From the NCBI GenBank assembly GCA_030068075.1, contig CM057833.1, positions 48,875,587 through 48,939,586 on the forward strand: a DNA stretch of 64,000 nt, given 5' to 3'. Below are positions 11,481-23,255 of the stretch, one piece after another (the first letter of the stretch is position 1; the number at the start of each line of letters is the position of its first letter). The notes beneath the pieces were generated by a model that saw nothing but the letters and a program-made list of their open reading frames with translations, searched no databases and was not told the origin of the DNA. A program made the translations under genes and the position numbers. This DNA comes from Paguma larvata (taxonomy: Eukaryota; Chordata; Mammalia; Carnivora; Viverridae).

Positions 11481-12779
11481 TTTTTCAACTAATGTAATTT
11501 TAATAGAGGGTATGACTCTGTACTTGAGTACTATTGTCTGCCTAGTGGACATTCCAGACAAATGATGGGACTTAGAGATAGAGACCAGTTGTGTGGTTTA
11601 TTTTGTTTTATTTTCTTTAAAACCAGCTAAAGTCATAGGCCAGGAGTGAGTGGGAAACCATTACAGCATGACAAAAAATTTTCAAGAGAGGAAACCTTCA
11701 AGCAACAGATCTAACATCCAAGGAAAATATCTAATCGGAGACTAGAAGGGGTTAAGAGAAAGCAATAACCTTCAAGACGCAACTTCCATGGGACTCCTGC
11801 TTGAACCACTTAAATTATTATGGGGCTTAAAATAGACTCTTAAAGTCCCAAGCTCTGCAGGATAAAATTATGTGCATGCATCTGTATTTTTTTGTCCTGT
11901 TTACAATATATTTTGAATTTTTAGCAAGTTTCTCTGTCCACTTCTCTCCCGTTGCACTTTTAATTGTCTGACATGCTGTGCTTACTGTGCTGCTCAGGGA
12001 CTGTTCAGTTGTATGTATGATGCATGGAAAAATCTATTCTTAATGCCTGATAGTATTTAGGAAGTAATAAGACACCAGGAGCCAGGAACCATATCAGTTT
12101 AATCTATCTTGAGTGCACTGAATGTATTTTGTGGGTACTTTGAACCTGATGGTGTTGTGGTAATTGGTACGATCAGTGTAATAGTTGGCTATATTATAAA
12201 ATAGTTAAAAATGGGATTAAATTCTGATAAGGTAGCTTGCCCATTATTCATTAAATTATTTATTTATTGCCTTGCATTCACTATAAATACATTTCTTTCT
12301 CTTTCCTAAAAGTAAATGCTTAGCGTGTTGGTCAAATCAGAAACTCTTTTAGTATAATTAATTACATCTCACTATCTTAAACCAGAACTATTCTAGTGAT
12401 TGTAATTCAAGTAATAGTCCCCGACATGTCTTTTGTCGCAATCTAAAAAAGGCAAAGGGAAAAACAAAAGTTGTTTTAAGATTCATCATGTATAAAAAAG
12501 GCATGTGTCATAAACATTTTGTTGTATGTTTTGTTTCAATGGTACAATATCCAGGAAGTTAGATTTAGTGTAGTCAGTGGCCTTTTTATGAGTTCTTAAA
12601 AGACTCCACTAACTGAAATTATACCATATTTGTACCATAGCGTACATCTTTTTCATTAGCGATGCTATGTTTTGAATTAACTTCCATCATTCCCTACTTT
12701 TATAGTGGTTTTCTGAATGTTTTGGTAGAAATTAATGACAAATTTGACTCAAGATACTCTGTCAAATTTAGTTACAGGA
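11481..12779. other. Intron of PATJ, nothing recognised
   Basis: No exon, RNA gene or known repeat was recognised. Confidence 0.45.
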
Positions 12780-12950
12780 TTTGGGAGTTGGGGAAACAGA
12801 TCCTAACTGTCATGTATCCAGTGTTCTCATTTTACGAGTGAGGAAACTGACTCAGAGAAATGAACTTCTGAAACTATACACAGCCAGGCTGGCACCAAGC
12901 TGGGGCTCAAAACTTGTCCCCTGACCTCTAATCCCCACCCTTCCTACCAC
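12780..12950 (-). repeat. MIR fragment, antisense
   Basis: TTACGAGTGAGGAAACTGAC and CACAGCCAGGCTGGCACC match the middle of reverse-complement MIR. Confidence 0.55.
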
Positions 12951-13111
12951 TAGTGGATTGAATAGCTGTCTTCCTTGTCTTTCTCTCCTATGTATATTTT
13001 CTCCTTTAAAAAAAAAATCTTTGGATTCCTGTTTCCTGATTGACGTTGCTCACAATGGAAATTTTAATTTATGCCAGCTGTACTCAGAGCTTCTGCAGAT
13101 CACGGTTTTTT

Positions 13112-13113
<2 letters not shown>

Positions 13114-13153
<40 letters not shown>
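13114..13153 (+). repeat. (GT)n microsatellite, 40 bp
   Basis: A pure GT tract of about 20 units. Confidence 0.97.
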
Positions 13154-13157
<4 letters not shown>

Positions 13158-13336
13158 GAAACTTTCCTTTGCCTTTCTTTGTACCAGTTGCTTCTTCTGC
13201 CTAGGATGGAGGACTTAGTGGTCTTCCTTTTAAATTTAATGGTTTCTTTCAGTATTCTCCATTTTAGTAACTTCCTTGAGATCTTTGAAAATTTACTTAT
13301 ATATGTTTTAAGTTAATACTCTTTTGAGATCAAAGA

Positions 13337-13539
13337 TTTTTTTTAATGTTTCTTCTATTTATTTTCAGAGAGAAAGCATGAGCAGGGGAGGGGCAGAGAG
13401 AGAGAGAGAGAGAATCCCTAGCAGGCTCTGCACTGTCAGCACAGAGTGCCATTGGGGCTCAATCTCATGGACAGAGATCATGACTTGAGCCGAAATCAGG
13501 AGCTGGATGCTTAACTGACTGAACCACCCAGGCACCCCT
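13337..13539 (-). repeat. CanSINE, antisense
   Basis: Full-length copy ending ACTGAACCACCCAGGCACCC. The flanks share TAATACTCTTT (about 13314 and 13540), consistent with a target-site duplication. Confidence 0.92.
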
Positions 13540-14149
13540 AATACTCTTTAGTTTAAATAATAATGGCCACATGTAAGAGTATGCTCTTTTAGAAACAAAT
13601 ATTTGCTACTTGCTACTTCTATAGTTTTCTCTCAGTTGAGCGTTACTGATTTGGAGCAATCCTCTTATCAAATATTTCATAGCTGTCTACCTCATGTTAC
13701 CCAGAAATTATGTAGATTCTTTAAAATTATCTTTGAAATATACTTCGTCACACTTACATGAATAAATACTTGAGGAGTGAGGCTCGGTAGCCTAATTCTG
13801 TGATAATGTATACCCCAACATTGAATTCATTGATTTTTAGGAGATCCATTCATTTGTAGATCACTTTCTATTTCATAATCGTTTGAGGTCGTTTTCGTAG
13901 TCATTTTTTGGAATCATTTCATTTTGATAAAAGACTGGAAATACGGGAGAGCAGCTATTTTGGTGTGGTGAGCTGTATAGCAACAAAGAACTTTAATAAT
14001 GAAACTACTTAGAGTTATTAAATGTTGGATTAAGACTATATGACTTAACTATATTTCCTTTCATGAGTTTACTATAGACCAATTTAATATTTTAATATAC
14101 TGTACTCAGTTGACACTGTCACAATTATCACTGGTAAAGCAATTTGTAA

Positions 14150-14627
14150 ATAATTTTTTTTATTGAGGTATTATTGACATACAGTGTTCTGTTAGTTTCA
14201 GGTGTACAGTGTAGTCATTTGCCAATTCTATACATTACTTGTTGCTCACCATGGTAAGTGTGGTCACCGTCTGTCTCCATACAACAGTATTACTGACTGA
14301 ATTATATTACCATATATTTTCTATGCTCTACTTTTTGTTTCTGTGACAAATTTATTTTATAACTGGAAGTTTGTACCTCTTAATCCCCTCACCTATTTCA
14401 CTGATCTTCCTTCCTACCTCCCGTCTGGCAACCACAAGTTCTCCATATTTGGGCGTCTGTTTAATTTGGTTTTTTAGATTCTACATATAAGTGAAATCAT
14501 ATGGTATTTGTCTTTTTGTGTCTCTCTCACTTCACTTAGCATAATGCCATCCATGTTGTTGAAAATGGCAAGATTCATTCTGTTTAATGGCTGAGTAATA
14601 TTCCAATATATAGCAGAATATAGTGGA

Positions 14628-14661
<34 letters not shown>

Positions 14662-15535
14662 CACATTTTCTTTATTCATTCATCTATTGATGGATACTTG
14701 GGTTGCTTCCATATCTTGGCTGTTGTAAACCCCAGCAGTGGGATTAGGGTATTTATTTTCAATTTTTTGAGAAACCTCCATACTATTTTCCACAGTGGTT
14801 GCACCAGTTTACATTACCACCAGTAGTACCTGAGGGTTTCCTTTTCTCTACATCCTTGCCAACACTTGTCGTTTCTCGTCTTTTAGATACTAGTCATTCT
14901 GACCAGGGTATGATGATATTTCATTGTAGCTCTGATTTGCAGTTCCCTAACAATTAGTGATATTGTGTCTGTTGGCCATCTGTGTATGTTCTTTAGGAAA
15001 ATGTCTGTTGAGGTCCTCTATCCATTTTTTTGATCAGTTTCTTTTTGGTGTTGAGTTGTGTAAGTTATATATTTTGGATATTAACCCCTTATCAGATATA
15101 TCATTTGCAAACGCTTTCTCCCTTTGTTAGGTTGCCTTTTGGTGAATTTTTGCTGTGCTAAAGTTTTTCATTCTGGTATAGTCCCAATAGTTTATTTTTG
15201 GCCTTGTTTCTCTTGCCTGAGGAGATATATCCATAAATATGTTGGGAATGCTGATGTTTAAGAGATTACTGCCTGTGTTTTAAGAGTTTTATGGTTTCAG
15301 GTCTCACGTTTAGATCTTTAATCCCTTTTGAATATATTTTTGTGTATGGTGTAAGAAAGCAGTCCTTTCATAGAGCATGTAACTGTCCAGTTTTCCCAAC
15401 ACCATTTATTGAAAAGATTCTCTTTCCCCAATTGTGTATTCTTCTTTTGTCCAGATTAATTGGCCATATAAGCACGGGTTTATTTCTGGGGTCTCTATCC
15501 TGTTTCATTGATCTATTAGACACAGATTTTTATCT
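14150..15535 (-). repeat. L1, antisense, ORF2 end plus 3' UTR
   Basis: From left to right the text follows the reverse complement of an L1 from its 3' UTR (TTATTGAGGTATTATTGACA) into the end of ORF2. The minus strand at about 14474-14570 reads DKYHMISLICRI, the conserved end of carnivoran ORF2. Farther right, CCACAGTGGTTGCACCAGTT and AACCCCTTATCAGATATATC continue the same element to about 15535. ORF2 is broken by stops. The 5' part is missing, as in a 5'-truncated insertion. Confidence 0.9.
14629..14662 (+). repeat. (TA)n(CA)n microsatellite inside the L1
   Basis: TATATATATA followed by about 12 CA units at the site where the L1 carries a TATATA motif. Confidence 0.95.
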
Positions 15536-16469
15536 GAAATAAAATATGCTCTTTCTCTATGCCATTCTTCTGTAAAAATTCATATTCCATTTCCTTAATG
15601 CTTTTAAAAGTTAGGGTGTTGACTACAGAATTAAAAAAATAACCAAAAAGCTCTTGATTTTGAATCCATGTAGTTAGGTCATTGTTTACACCTTGACACC
15701 TGTTTTTCTGCATTGGCATAATACTGCAAAGCACATACATGTTGAATGTCAGAACAGTCCAGGGTATATGTTTCATGTTCCTCTTCAAAAAAAATACCTC
15801 TTACTGATGGACTGGCCAATTGTATTAAATGTGACCACTTTTCTTGTTTATTTCTTCTGTCTCCTCTCTCTGTAACATCCCTTGCCCCACGTCGTTCCAG
15901 CAAACTTGCCATCATTACGTGCTTGTTTGGTAGTTTTACTTATGGGGTAGCTTCGTGGCTGGAGTTCTCCACATCTTTAGGTTGGTAGTGGTCTCTCACA
16001 GAGTCCACATTTCAGCAGAACCACTATTCTGCCCCCGGTGATACCCCTGTACCTTGCCTTAGTTTATACGAACTCTCATCCCTTTGATCTGTGGGAAGGT
16101 ACACAAATATTCATATACTACATTTTGTAGACACTTAGAAACTTTGAATCCCATTCATATGGGCATATTTATTGTCATATGTATGTTTCCCTTCATGTAA
16201 AGATGTCCTTAGCTCACCAAATGAATGGATTCTTGAGAAAGTAGATATAAATTAAAATTTGGCAAACAAACGATGTGTTATTTGTACATGGCAGCCAAGC
16301 TGTATATTCTGTGCTAACTTCATCAACCGGGCACTGATATATAAACCTGTAGTGGCCAAGTGTCATACGTAAGGGCCTCAGTTTACACACTTTGGCAAGG
16401 TAATAAATATATCTTCTGTCAATTTGCCTTCCTTCAGTACTAATTCATTTGGCAAATACTTGAAGATAG
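15536..16469. other. Intron of PATJ, nothing recognised
   Basis: Several short open frames overlap near 15516-15990 on both strands, but they have no family resemblance. Confidence 0.45.
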
Positions 16470-16722
16470 AGAACCTGCATCACTTAGTGGCTAAGAGCAT
16501 AAACCCTGGAACTTAACCAACTGGTTTGATATCTGGCTCTGCCATTTCTCAATTGTGCACCTTGGTTAATGGTTCTCTGTCTTAGTGTTCTCATCTTGAA
16601 AGAAGGGATAATAATGACACATACCTCATGGTGGTGTGCAGGTTAATGAATTCTAGTAAGATTCCTAGAACATTCCTGGCATGGCAAGCCCTTAGCAAGT
16701 GCTAACCATTGATATTGTTATT
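16470..16722 (+). repeat. MIR SINE, sense
   Basis: AGTGGCTAAGAGCATAAACC, ATCTGGCTCTGCCATTTCTC and AGGGATAATAATGACACATA follow the MIR consensus in order. Confidence 0.9.
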
Positions 16723-16789
16723 CACATATGATGGGATGTGGCCTTCGCCTTTGACTTAACAGTCCAGTGAGGAAAGAGAAGGTAAATAG

Positions 16790-18000
16790 TTTGCCATTCA
16801 CTATTTCAACTACTATTCAGTACCTTCCATGTGGCATTCACCTTAGTAGGTCCTGGAAATAAAGCAGCTAATAAGTAAACATACCCTTGGTCTCATGAAG
16901 CTTATTTTTAATAGATAAGACAGTTAAAATAATTTCTGTAAAATGCCAAAAGTGTTATAGAATAGAAAAACGCAAGGTGCCATGGATACATCCAGCAAGC
17001 AGGAGACCTAACTTATTTTAGGAAATAGGGGACAATAACGAAAACTATATTATGACAAATGCCATATGGAAGTCCTCTTCGAGATTTAGGGTATTGCAAG
17101 AGGAAGTGCCTGAGTCAGCTTCGAGAAGTCAGGGAAGGCTTCTCATTGGTGGAAACACTTGAGCTGACTCTGATGGCAAAAATGGAGATAAGTGGTGATG
17201 GGGCAAGGAAAGTATTCCTGGCAGATGGAATGGTTTGTAGGACGCCACGCAGCACGTCAAAGCATTTCATAGTCGCTGGATTTCAGTAGTTCTGTATCTT
17301 TGGGACAGTGTGTGGAGCAAATGGGAATGAGCAGTCCCACATGTGGGGAGAGCGAGAGGAGCCTAGACTCCTCTGCACATCTGAAGAAATTGCTCTACCA
17401 GGCAGTTAAGACTTGATCCTGAAGGCAATTGGGTGTCACTGAAGTGTTTCAAACAGAGAAGAAATTATGATCACATTTTTAATTTAATTTTTATTTTTAA
17501 AAAATAATTATGTTTGAGGGGGAGAGAGAGAGTGAGAGCAAGTGAGGGAGGGAGGGAGAGGGAGAGAGGGGACAGAGGATCCAAAGCAGGCTCTGCATTG
17601 ACAGCAGACAGCCCGATGCGGGACTCAAACTCACAAACCACAAGATCATGACTTGAGCCGTAGCCAGATGCTCAAACTGACTGAGTTGCCCAGGCGCCCC
17701 AATCACTTTATTTTTAAAAGATCTTTCTTTTATCTCTGTGGACTATGAACTGATGGGGGCAGGAGTGGAGAGAGCGAGACTAACAGTTGCACAGGCAAGA
17801 AATAATGAGAAGCTGAACTAAGGTAGTCGCAGAAGAAATGGAGAGAAAGGGTCAGATAGAAAAGATACAAGATCGAATTGACACGCCTTAGCTAGCAGCT
17901 CAGTGGAGGGGTTAGGGAAGAGGGATTCAGGGAGTACTTGGGTATATGGTAATGCCAGTCAGGGATTATGAGAGGAGAGGAGTCCATCAACTTGGATTTC
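16790..18000 (-). repeat. L2-like LINE relic, antisense, interrupted by a SINE
   Basis: GTCTCATGAAGCTTATTTTT, AAGTCAGGGAAGGCTTCTCA and AGGCAATTGGGTGTCACTGA resemble the reverse complement of the L2 3' part. The text resumes after the SINE with GGGGGCAGGAGTGGAGAGAG. It is old and diverged. Confidence 0.55.
17479..17700 (-). repeat. CanSINE inserted in the L2 relic, antisense
   Basis: It runs from a T-rich tail to ACTGAGTTGCCCAGGCGCCC. ATCACATTTTTAATTTAATT before it and AATCACTTTATTTTTAAAAG after it suggest a target-site duplication around ATCAC. Confidence 0.92.
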
Positions 18001-20374
18001 CCCAAACACAGAAACATCCTGTGTTTATAACATCAAACATTAGCATCATTTCAAGAAACCTCAAAAATTCTTATGTACACTTTTCTTCTGGCAGGTACAG
18101 TGATTGTATTCACTTGTGAGACAGACCAGGTATTTGGATTCTCAGGATTTCATTGCTAAGTAGTAAGAAGAATTCAAGTCAGATCTCCTGTCTTTCGGTC
18201 TGGCATTCTGAAGGAAGTTAGCTGTTCTTAACTGATTGCCGGAGTTTGATAATATTTTTAAGAGCCGTAGGGGACAACTTTCATAAATGGTTAAGTTGAA
18301 GCAAGCATATGGAATACTGTTATAATGTGTATGATAATATAAGGCTTTTGAATAAAGAAGAACAACCAAATGTTTTAGGAGAGTAGCTGTTTAGAGAAAG
18401 ATGCTGTTTCTTGTGTTCTGTGATTGGTCTTTAGTGCCCTCTATTGACTGCGTAGCCTAAAACAACGTCTTGATTTTGGAAGACCATGTTCCTTGCAGTG
18501 TTATTTACTAAAATAGGAAGAATTATAGGTTTTAAAATTATGATAAATAGTCATAAGAACTGATGGGAACTTAAAATCTTCATGGGGTCTCAAGGTAGGG
18601 TAGAGGTCTTAAGAAACAAAACATTTTGTTTGCTAACCATGGGTATGATACTGTGGGCTAGATTTTTCAGGAAACAGGCCTCTCTGAAGATGAGTATCCT
18701 AAATCGGGCTGGTTTTTAAGCATTTTTAATGCAGCGAAGCCTCAAGAACAGCATTCGCCCCGGTAGGCAGTAGCTACTGTCTTTCCATAGGGCGGCTGCT
18801 GCATGAGATGGCCCATGAAAGGAAATGACAGTGACTCATTAAAGCAACTTCATTCAGCTACATGGGAAATCACACGGTTAGAAAAGTCATCACAGAAAGT
18901 GAAAAAAGTAGTGATTATACATAATAAGGCATCTTCAGAAATGGATGTTTTTGTCTTTTTTTTTAATGACAAAGAAGCTGCCGTTGGGATCTCTCCTCCA
19001 GGAAAAGTGGTAGTGGATTGGACTTCGTGTTCAGGATAACTAGACATCTAAGCCTGAATAAATTTTAGTAAGGAAGCACACCTGGTACTCGCTTGAGGTC
19101 TAAAGAAGACTGCACTTTGTCCAAATGAATGCTCACCGTGACTTCTCTGTAATAAGGGAAATGTATGAATCGTTCTATTTCTGTTCTTTCCCGGTGACTC
19201 TTTCTCCAAAATGTTTCTGATCATCATTTCAGCTGGTCGCATTTTGAAAACCTGTTCACCTAGTTGAGGTTAAAAATAGTACTTTCTGATTTGGTGTTCT
19301 GTGAAACCGCAAGAGATTGCTTGCACCCACCTAGTGAAATCATTTATTTGCTTTTGGTGTATTTTACTGTTGCAGTTTTCCCTAAGAAAGTTTAGTAATT
19401 ATTAATATGAAGTAATGCTAGCTGCTTTCTGTGCATTTCATGAGAGGAATATGCTATTATGTAGTTTCCCTTCCCCCCTAATAAAAAAGCCTTTCATCAT
19501 AAACTGACATCCTAAATGAAGGACATAATTGTACAGCTTATTTATTAGTGTGTCAGACTTAAAATGTAATGGTTTCATATTTCAGAATGAAAAGTGTGTT
19601 GTGATTCATGGTTGCCGGTGACAAAATAGACAGCTCTTTTATATCTGCGCTGATTGCCTGCTGATATACCACTGTACTTTCTTTCTTTTTTTTTTTTTTT
19701 TGTTCTTTTCTCTTCTCTTCCTATGCAATAGCTCCCTCTACTTGAAAATACTGGTGTGATTATAGTCTAGCACTATGTACTTTATTAGTGAGTACTCATG
19801 ACTGTTTTTACTTTCAATCCTCTTTATAAATAGGAGGTGTTATATACATCGGGGCATGTTAGAAATTTACCAAGAATCTCTTGACCTTGGAGCAGAGAAG
19901 CAAGGTTAAGGAGAGTAACAATAATTACGTTTGAAGGCAGTTTTCAAGGAATTAGCCGTGTGGCTTTTGTTGATTTTAAATATGACATATTTGGTTAAAA
20001 TTCCATATAGTACTTGAAAGTGAACCTTGATATCCAAAGCACAGAGGTATAGAAACATGGATCAGAAAACTTCAAGAGAACCATCAGCCATTTCAAACTG
20101 ACAAAGCCTGGAACTTGGCAAATTCTCACTTTGCTAATTCCTAAGTCTTCTAACACAAAACATGACAGTTTCTCTTTTATTGGTCCGGAAGGGTTCAACA
20201 GTAGCAGAATCTCATGTTACTGCATCTTGCTTTATGGAACAGTTTGTGCATAATGAAACTGTAGGAACAAAATAGACAAAGCAAGTGTCATGGTTGGGAT
20301 TTATTTTTTCCCTCGCTTACCAAGTTCAAGGTGTAGCTATAGTACTGTTACTTTAAAGTGGAGCAAGTGGCAGA
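18001..20374. other. Intron of PATJ, 2.4 kb without recognised features
   Basis: A poly-T run lies at about 19687-19700. I looked here for the exon with the N-terminal third of PDZ5 and found none. Confidence 0.45.
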
Positions 20375-20585
20375 GCATGGTGGTCAAGAGTAAGAACTTA
20401 GGAGCCAGACTGGTTGAGTTTGAATCCTAGCTCTGCTACATACCACGTGGGGAGTCTAGGCAAGTTTCCTGAACATTCTGAGCCTTAGTTTCCTCTTCTA
20501 TAAAAAACAGAGACAAATGTTAGTGTAAAGCACTTAGACTAGAGCTTGACACATAGTAAGTGCTGTATATCAGTGTCCAATAAAA
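20375..20585 (+). repeat. MIR SINE, sense
   Basis: GGTGGTCAAGAGTAAGAACT, TTTGAATCCTAGCTCTGCTA and GACACATAGTAAGTGCTGTA follow the MIR consensus. Confidence 0.92.
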
Positions 20586-21163
20586 TAAAAAAATAATGGA
20601 CTATAAACCGGTTATTAACCAAATGTATTTACTGAATGTCAACATTATCTTCAGTTCTGCTTAATAAAAAGAAAAAATGGGACCTTCCCAGTAGATCAGA
20701 GAGATTGTCACATTGGTTTTATTCACAAAGTGACACTCCTTTTCTTAGAATAGTTCTCACCTACAGGGTCCCTATATTATAAATTATAATTATGTTATTT
20801 TTAAACTACGTTTTTCATGCAGTGGGATAGTCCATGGCTTCTGTGTCTTTTTTGAACTTCGTTGATTTAGCAGGAGGATTTTATACTGATGGAATACATA
20901 AAAATGAAGTATCATTTATCATAGTACACTTCTCTTAAAGCCTATGTATTACCCAAGAGCAGACTTGTCTGTGGTCCATAATATTGGATACTTGAGGGTG
21001 TCAGAGATTCTTACTCAACTGTCAGTAGACTCATGGTCCAACAAAATAACAGTTTTCAAAAATTTAAAGAAGAAATTTATACTTATTGAACCCTCAGATA
21101 TGTAACTGAAATTGTTAGAATTATGTTTCACCTTGATAGAAGCTGATCTTTGTGTGGATGTAT

Positions 21164-21402
21164 AGAACAATATTTTTTAAACTTTTTTTTTAATGTTATT
21201 TTTGAGACAGAGACAGAGCATGAGTGGGGGAGGGGCAGAGAGAGAGGAAGACACAGAATTAGAAGCAGGCTCCAGGCTCTCAGCTATCAGCACAGAGCCC
21301 GACGTGGGGCTCGAACTCACGGACTGTGAGATCATGACCTGAGCTGAAGTCGGACGCTCAACCGACTGAGCCACCCAGGCGCCCCAGAACAATATTTTTT
21401 AA
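21164..21402 (-). mobile_element. Young CanSINE with a perfect 17-bp target-site duplication
   Basis: The SINE body (21181-21385) is close to the feline consensus and is flanked by identical copies of AGAACAATATTTTTTAA at 21164-21180 and 21386-21402. Intact duplications point to a recent insertion. It lies 118 bp upstream of the PDZ5 exon acceptor. Confidence 0.96.
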
Positions 21403-21520
21403 CAGAGGTCTTTGGAAGAATATCACCAGAATGCTGGACACTTAAAATAGTCAAATGAGAATCACGAATACATGTATTTTCAGAAACTGACTCAGTTTTC
21501 TTCTTTCCTTGATCCGTTAG

Positions 21521-21730
21521 GACCCTTTGGACCCCACACGATCAGTGATTGTGATCCGTTCCCTGGTGGCCGATGGTGTTGCAGAAAGAGCGGGAGAACT
21601 CTTACCTGGAGACCGCCTGGTCTCAGTCAACGAATACTGTTTGGAAAACGCCACGCTTGCTGAAGCTGTGGAAGTGTTGAAAGCCGTACCACCAGGCATT
21701 GTACGCCTTGGCATCTGTAAGCCTTTGGTG
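21521..21730 (+). CDS. PATJ: PATJ exon: C-terminal two thirds of PDZ5
   Basis: This 210-bp exon (70 codons, phase 0 at both ends) follows an acceptor ending TCCGTTAG and precedes a consensus GTAAGT donor. It begins [16 protein letters not shown], which is the strand after the carboxylate-binding loop of a PDZ domain, continues through [18 protein letters not shown], the usual GD-ILxVN turn, and then the alpha-B helix [12 protein letters not shown], ending LGICKPLV. The N-terminal third of the domain, with the GLGF-type loop, must lie on an upstream exon that I could not find in this window. At the first alpha-B position, where class I PDZ domains carry His, this domain has Leu (ATLAEAV), so it is probably not a classical S/T-X-phi binder. 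A young SINE ends 135 bp upstream and a MIR begins about 45 bp downstream. Confidence 0.96.
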
Positions 21731-21774
21731 GTAAGTGTTCGGTTTTGTTGTGACAGGAAGTGGTGATAGTGTAA

Positions 21775-21990
21775 TAGTTGAGAACATGAGTTTTGGAGAC
21801 AGACATACCCACTTTTGAATCCCTGTTCCACTGCTTACTCTCTGTGTATCCTAAGACAAATATCTTACTTCCTTGACTTAAAAAATTAGCAACATAATGT
21901 CTACCTCATAAGATTTGGGTAATTAAAGATTATGTTCATTAAGTGCTTAGGACATTGTATAAATAGTAGCTTCTAATGTTACTAGTCCTT
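21775..21990 (+). repeat. MIR SINE, sense
   Basis: ATAGTTGAGAACATGAGTTT, TTTGAATCCCTGTTCCACTG and TTCATTAAGTGCTTAGGACA follow MIR. It starts about 45 bp after the exon donor at 21730. Confidence 0.85.
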
Positions 21991-22263
21991 GTACCACTTT
22001 TACTACTATTTTTAGCTTCATGCTTTTAGCTCTTGTCACATTGCTTATGATGTAAATTAAAGTAAGTCTGTACATTTTAATTTCCACTTGGGAATGATGT
22101 TGAAATGTCATGATAAGTTGAAATGCAGGTAACTATGTCATTTTAACATATGGCTTTGAGATTTTAATATACTTTTCTGCCCATCAGTGTGCCTCATAAC
22201 CCCTAGGATCTAGAAGTCTATGTGGTCAAATCATCTTTTGGGCTCTTAGTGTGCAATCTTGTT

Positions 22264-22379
22264 TTTGAGTGGGGGGCACATGGAGCCCAACATGAGGCTT
22301 GAACTCATGACTCTGAGATGAAGACCTGAGCTGATATCAAGAGTAGGATGCTTAACCAACTGAGTCACACAGGCACCCC
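22264..22379 (-). repeat. Older CanSINE fragment, antisense
   Basis: Only the tRNA-related part is kept: GAACTCATGACTCTGAGATG to ACTGAGTCACACAGGCACCC. It resembles carnivoran SINEs older than the feline expansion. Confidence 0.75.
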
Positions 22380-22390
22380 TTTCTATTTAA

Positions 22391-22608
22391 TGTTTTTTTT
22401 TTTTAATGTTTATTTTTATTTTGAGAGAGAGACAGACAGTGCGTGAGCAGGGGAGGGCCAGAGAGAGAGGGAGACACAGAATCCGAAGCAGGCTCCAGGC
22501 TCTGAGCTATCAGCACAGAGCCCAATACGGGGCTTGAACTCATGAGCTGTGAGATCACGACCGGAGCTGAAGTTGGACGCTCAACCAACTGAGCCACCCA
22601 GGCACCCC
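22391..22608 (-). repeat. CanSINE, antisense
   Basis: Full-length copy with the head ACTGAGCCACCCAGGCACCC, inserted next to the older copy in the same orientation. Confidence 0.93.
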
Positions 22609-22724
22609 TATTACTGTTCAGTCTTATGTACGGTCAGATCAGTGTTTATGACTGAGGACCACATTACAATTAGGTGCTTTTAATGTTTTCCAATGCAACA
22701 AAATACCGAAGATAATTTTCAAGC

Positions 22725-22965
22725 AATATGAAAATATTATTGAGTGCTTACCATATGTCAGTCAGTATTTTAAACCCTTTACGTGCATTAACTAATTTAA
22801 TCCTCTTGGCAATTTTAAGAGGTAGTCCTCTTATTACCCTTATTACAGATGAGCCTATCGAGACACAGAAAACTGAGAATCTTATCCATAGTGAAGTAAC
22901 TTGTAAGGGACTGAGTATAAATTCAGCAAGGTGGCCTCAGACCCTGCGCTGTTAGCCACAGTGCT
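22725..22965 (-). repeat. MIR SINE, antisense
   Basis: TTATTGAGTGCTTACCATAT, ATTACAGATGAGCCTATCGA and the closing CCTGCGCTGTTAGCCA follow reverse-complement MIR. Confidence 0.9.
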
Positions 22966-23049
22966 TAATATTTAACTTGTTGCTACCTTGGTTCGCACAG
23001 CTTGTCTGAAACAGATAGGTGGTCTTAATAGACTGGATTTTAAGAAATC

Positions 23050-23255
23050 CAGGCTCTGTTTCCCAGTGGGTTTCAACTCAAAGATAGGTAATAATACTTA
23101 AGAATCACCTGGGAGATGGTTAAATGTAGTTTTCCAGGTCCTACCCTCAGAGAGTCTCGTCTAGTCATTGCGATGTGCTGTTTAGGGATCTGCCTCTTCA
23201 GTGAATCACCCATGTAATTGTGATGCCGAATTTCACACTTTGAGAAACATCGTAC
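23050..23255. repeat. Non-autonomous hAT (MER3/MER5-like) element
   Basis: A left end like CCAGTGGGTTTCAAC and a right end like CACTTTGAGAAACAT are imperfect inverted repeats of the hAT-Charlie type. In between, AGAATCACCTGGGAGATGGT is typical of this group. The exact family was not resolved. Confidence 0.65.

Noticed and set aside
15291..15990. Cluster of overlapping frames on both strands near 15.3-16.0 kb
   Set aside because: The left part is L1 ORF2 in antisense and the remainder has no splice context or resemblance to a protein family.
21181..21385. SINE heads as functional tRNA genes
   Set aside because: The tRNA-like parts are diverged SINE promoters followed by CT-rich and A-rich tails, with no mature tRNA fold or terminator in place.
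21177..21392. Recurrent minus-strand frames starting MAQSVERPTSAQVM and similar at many places
   Set aside because: They come from the tRNA-related part of CanSINE copies, whose consensus happens to be open in one frame; they recur at every copy and are not a protein family.
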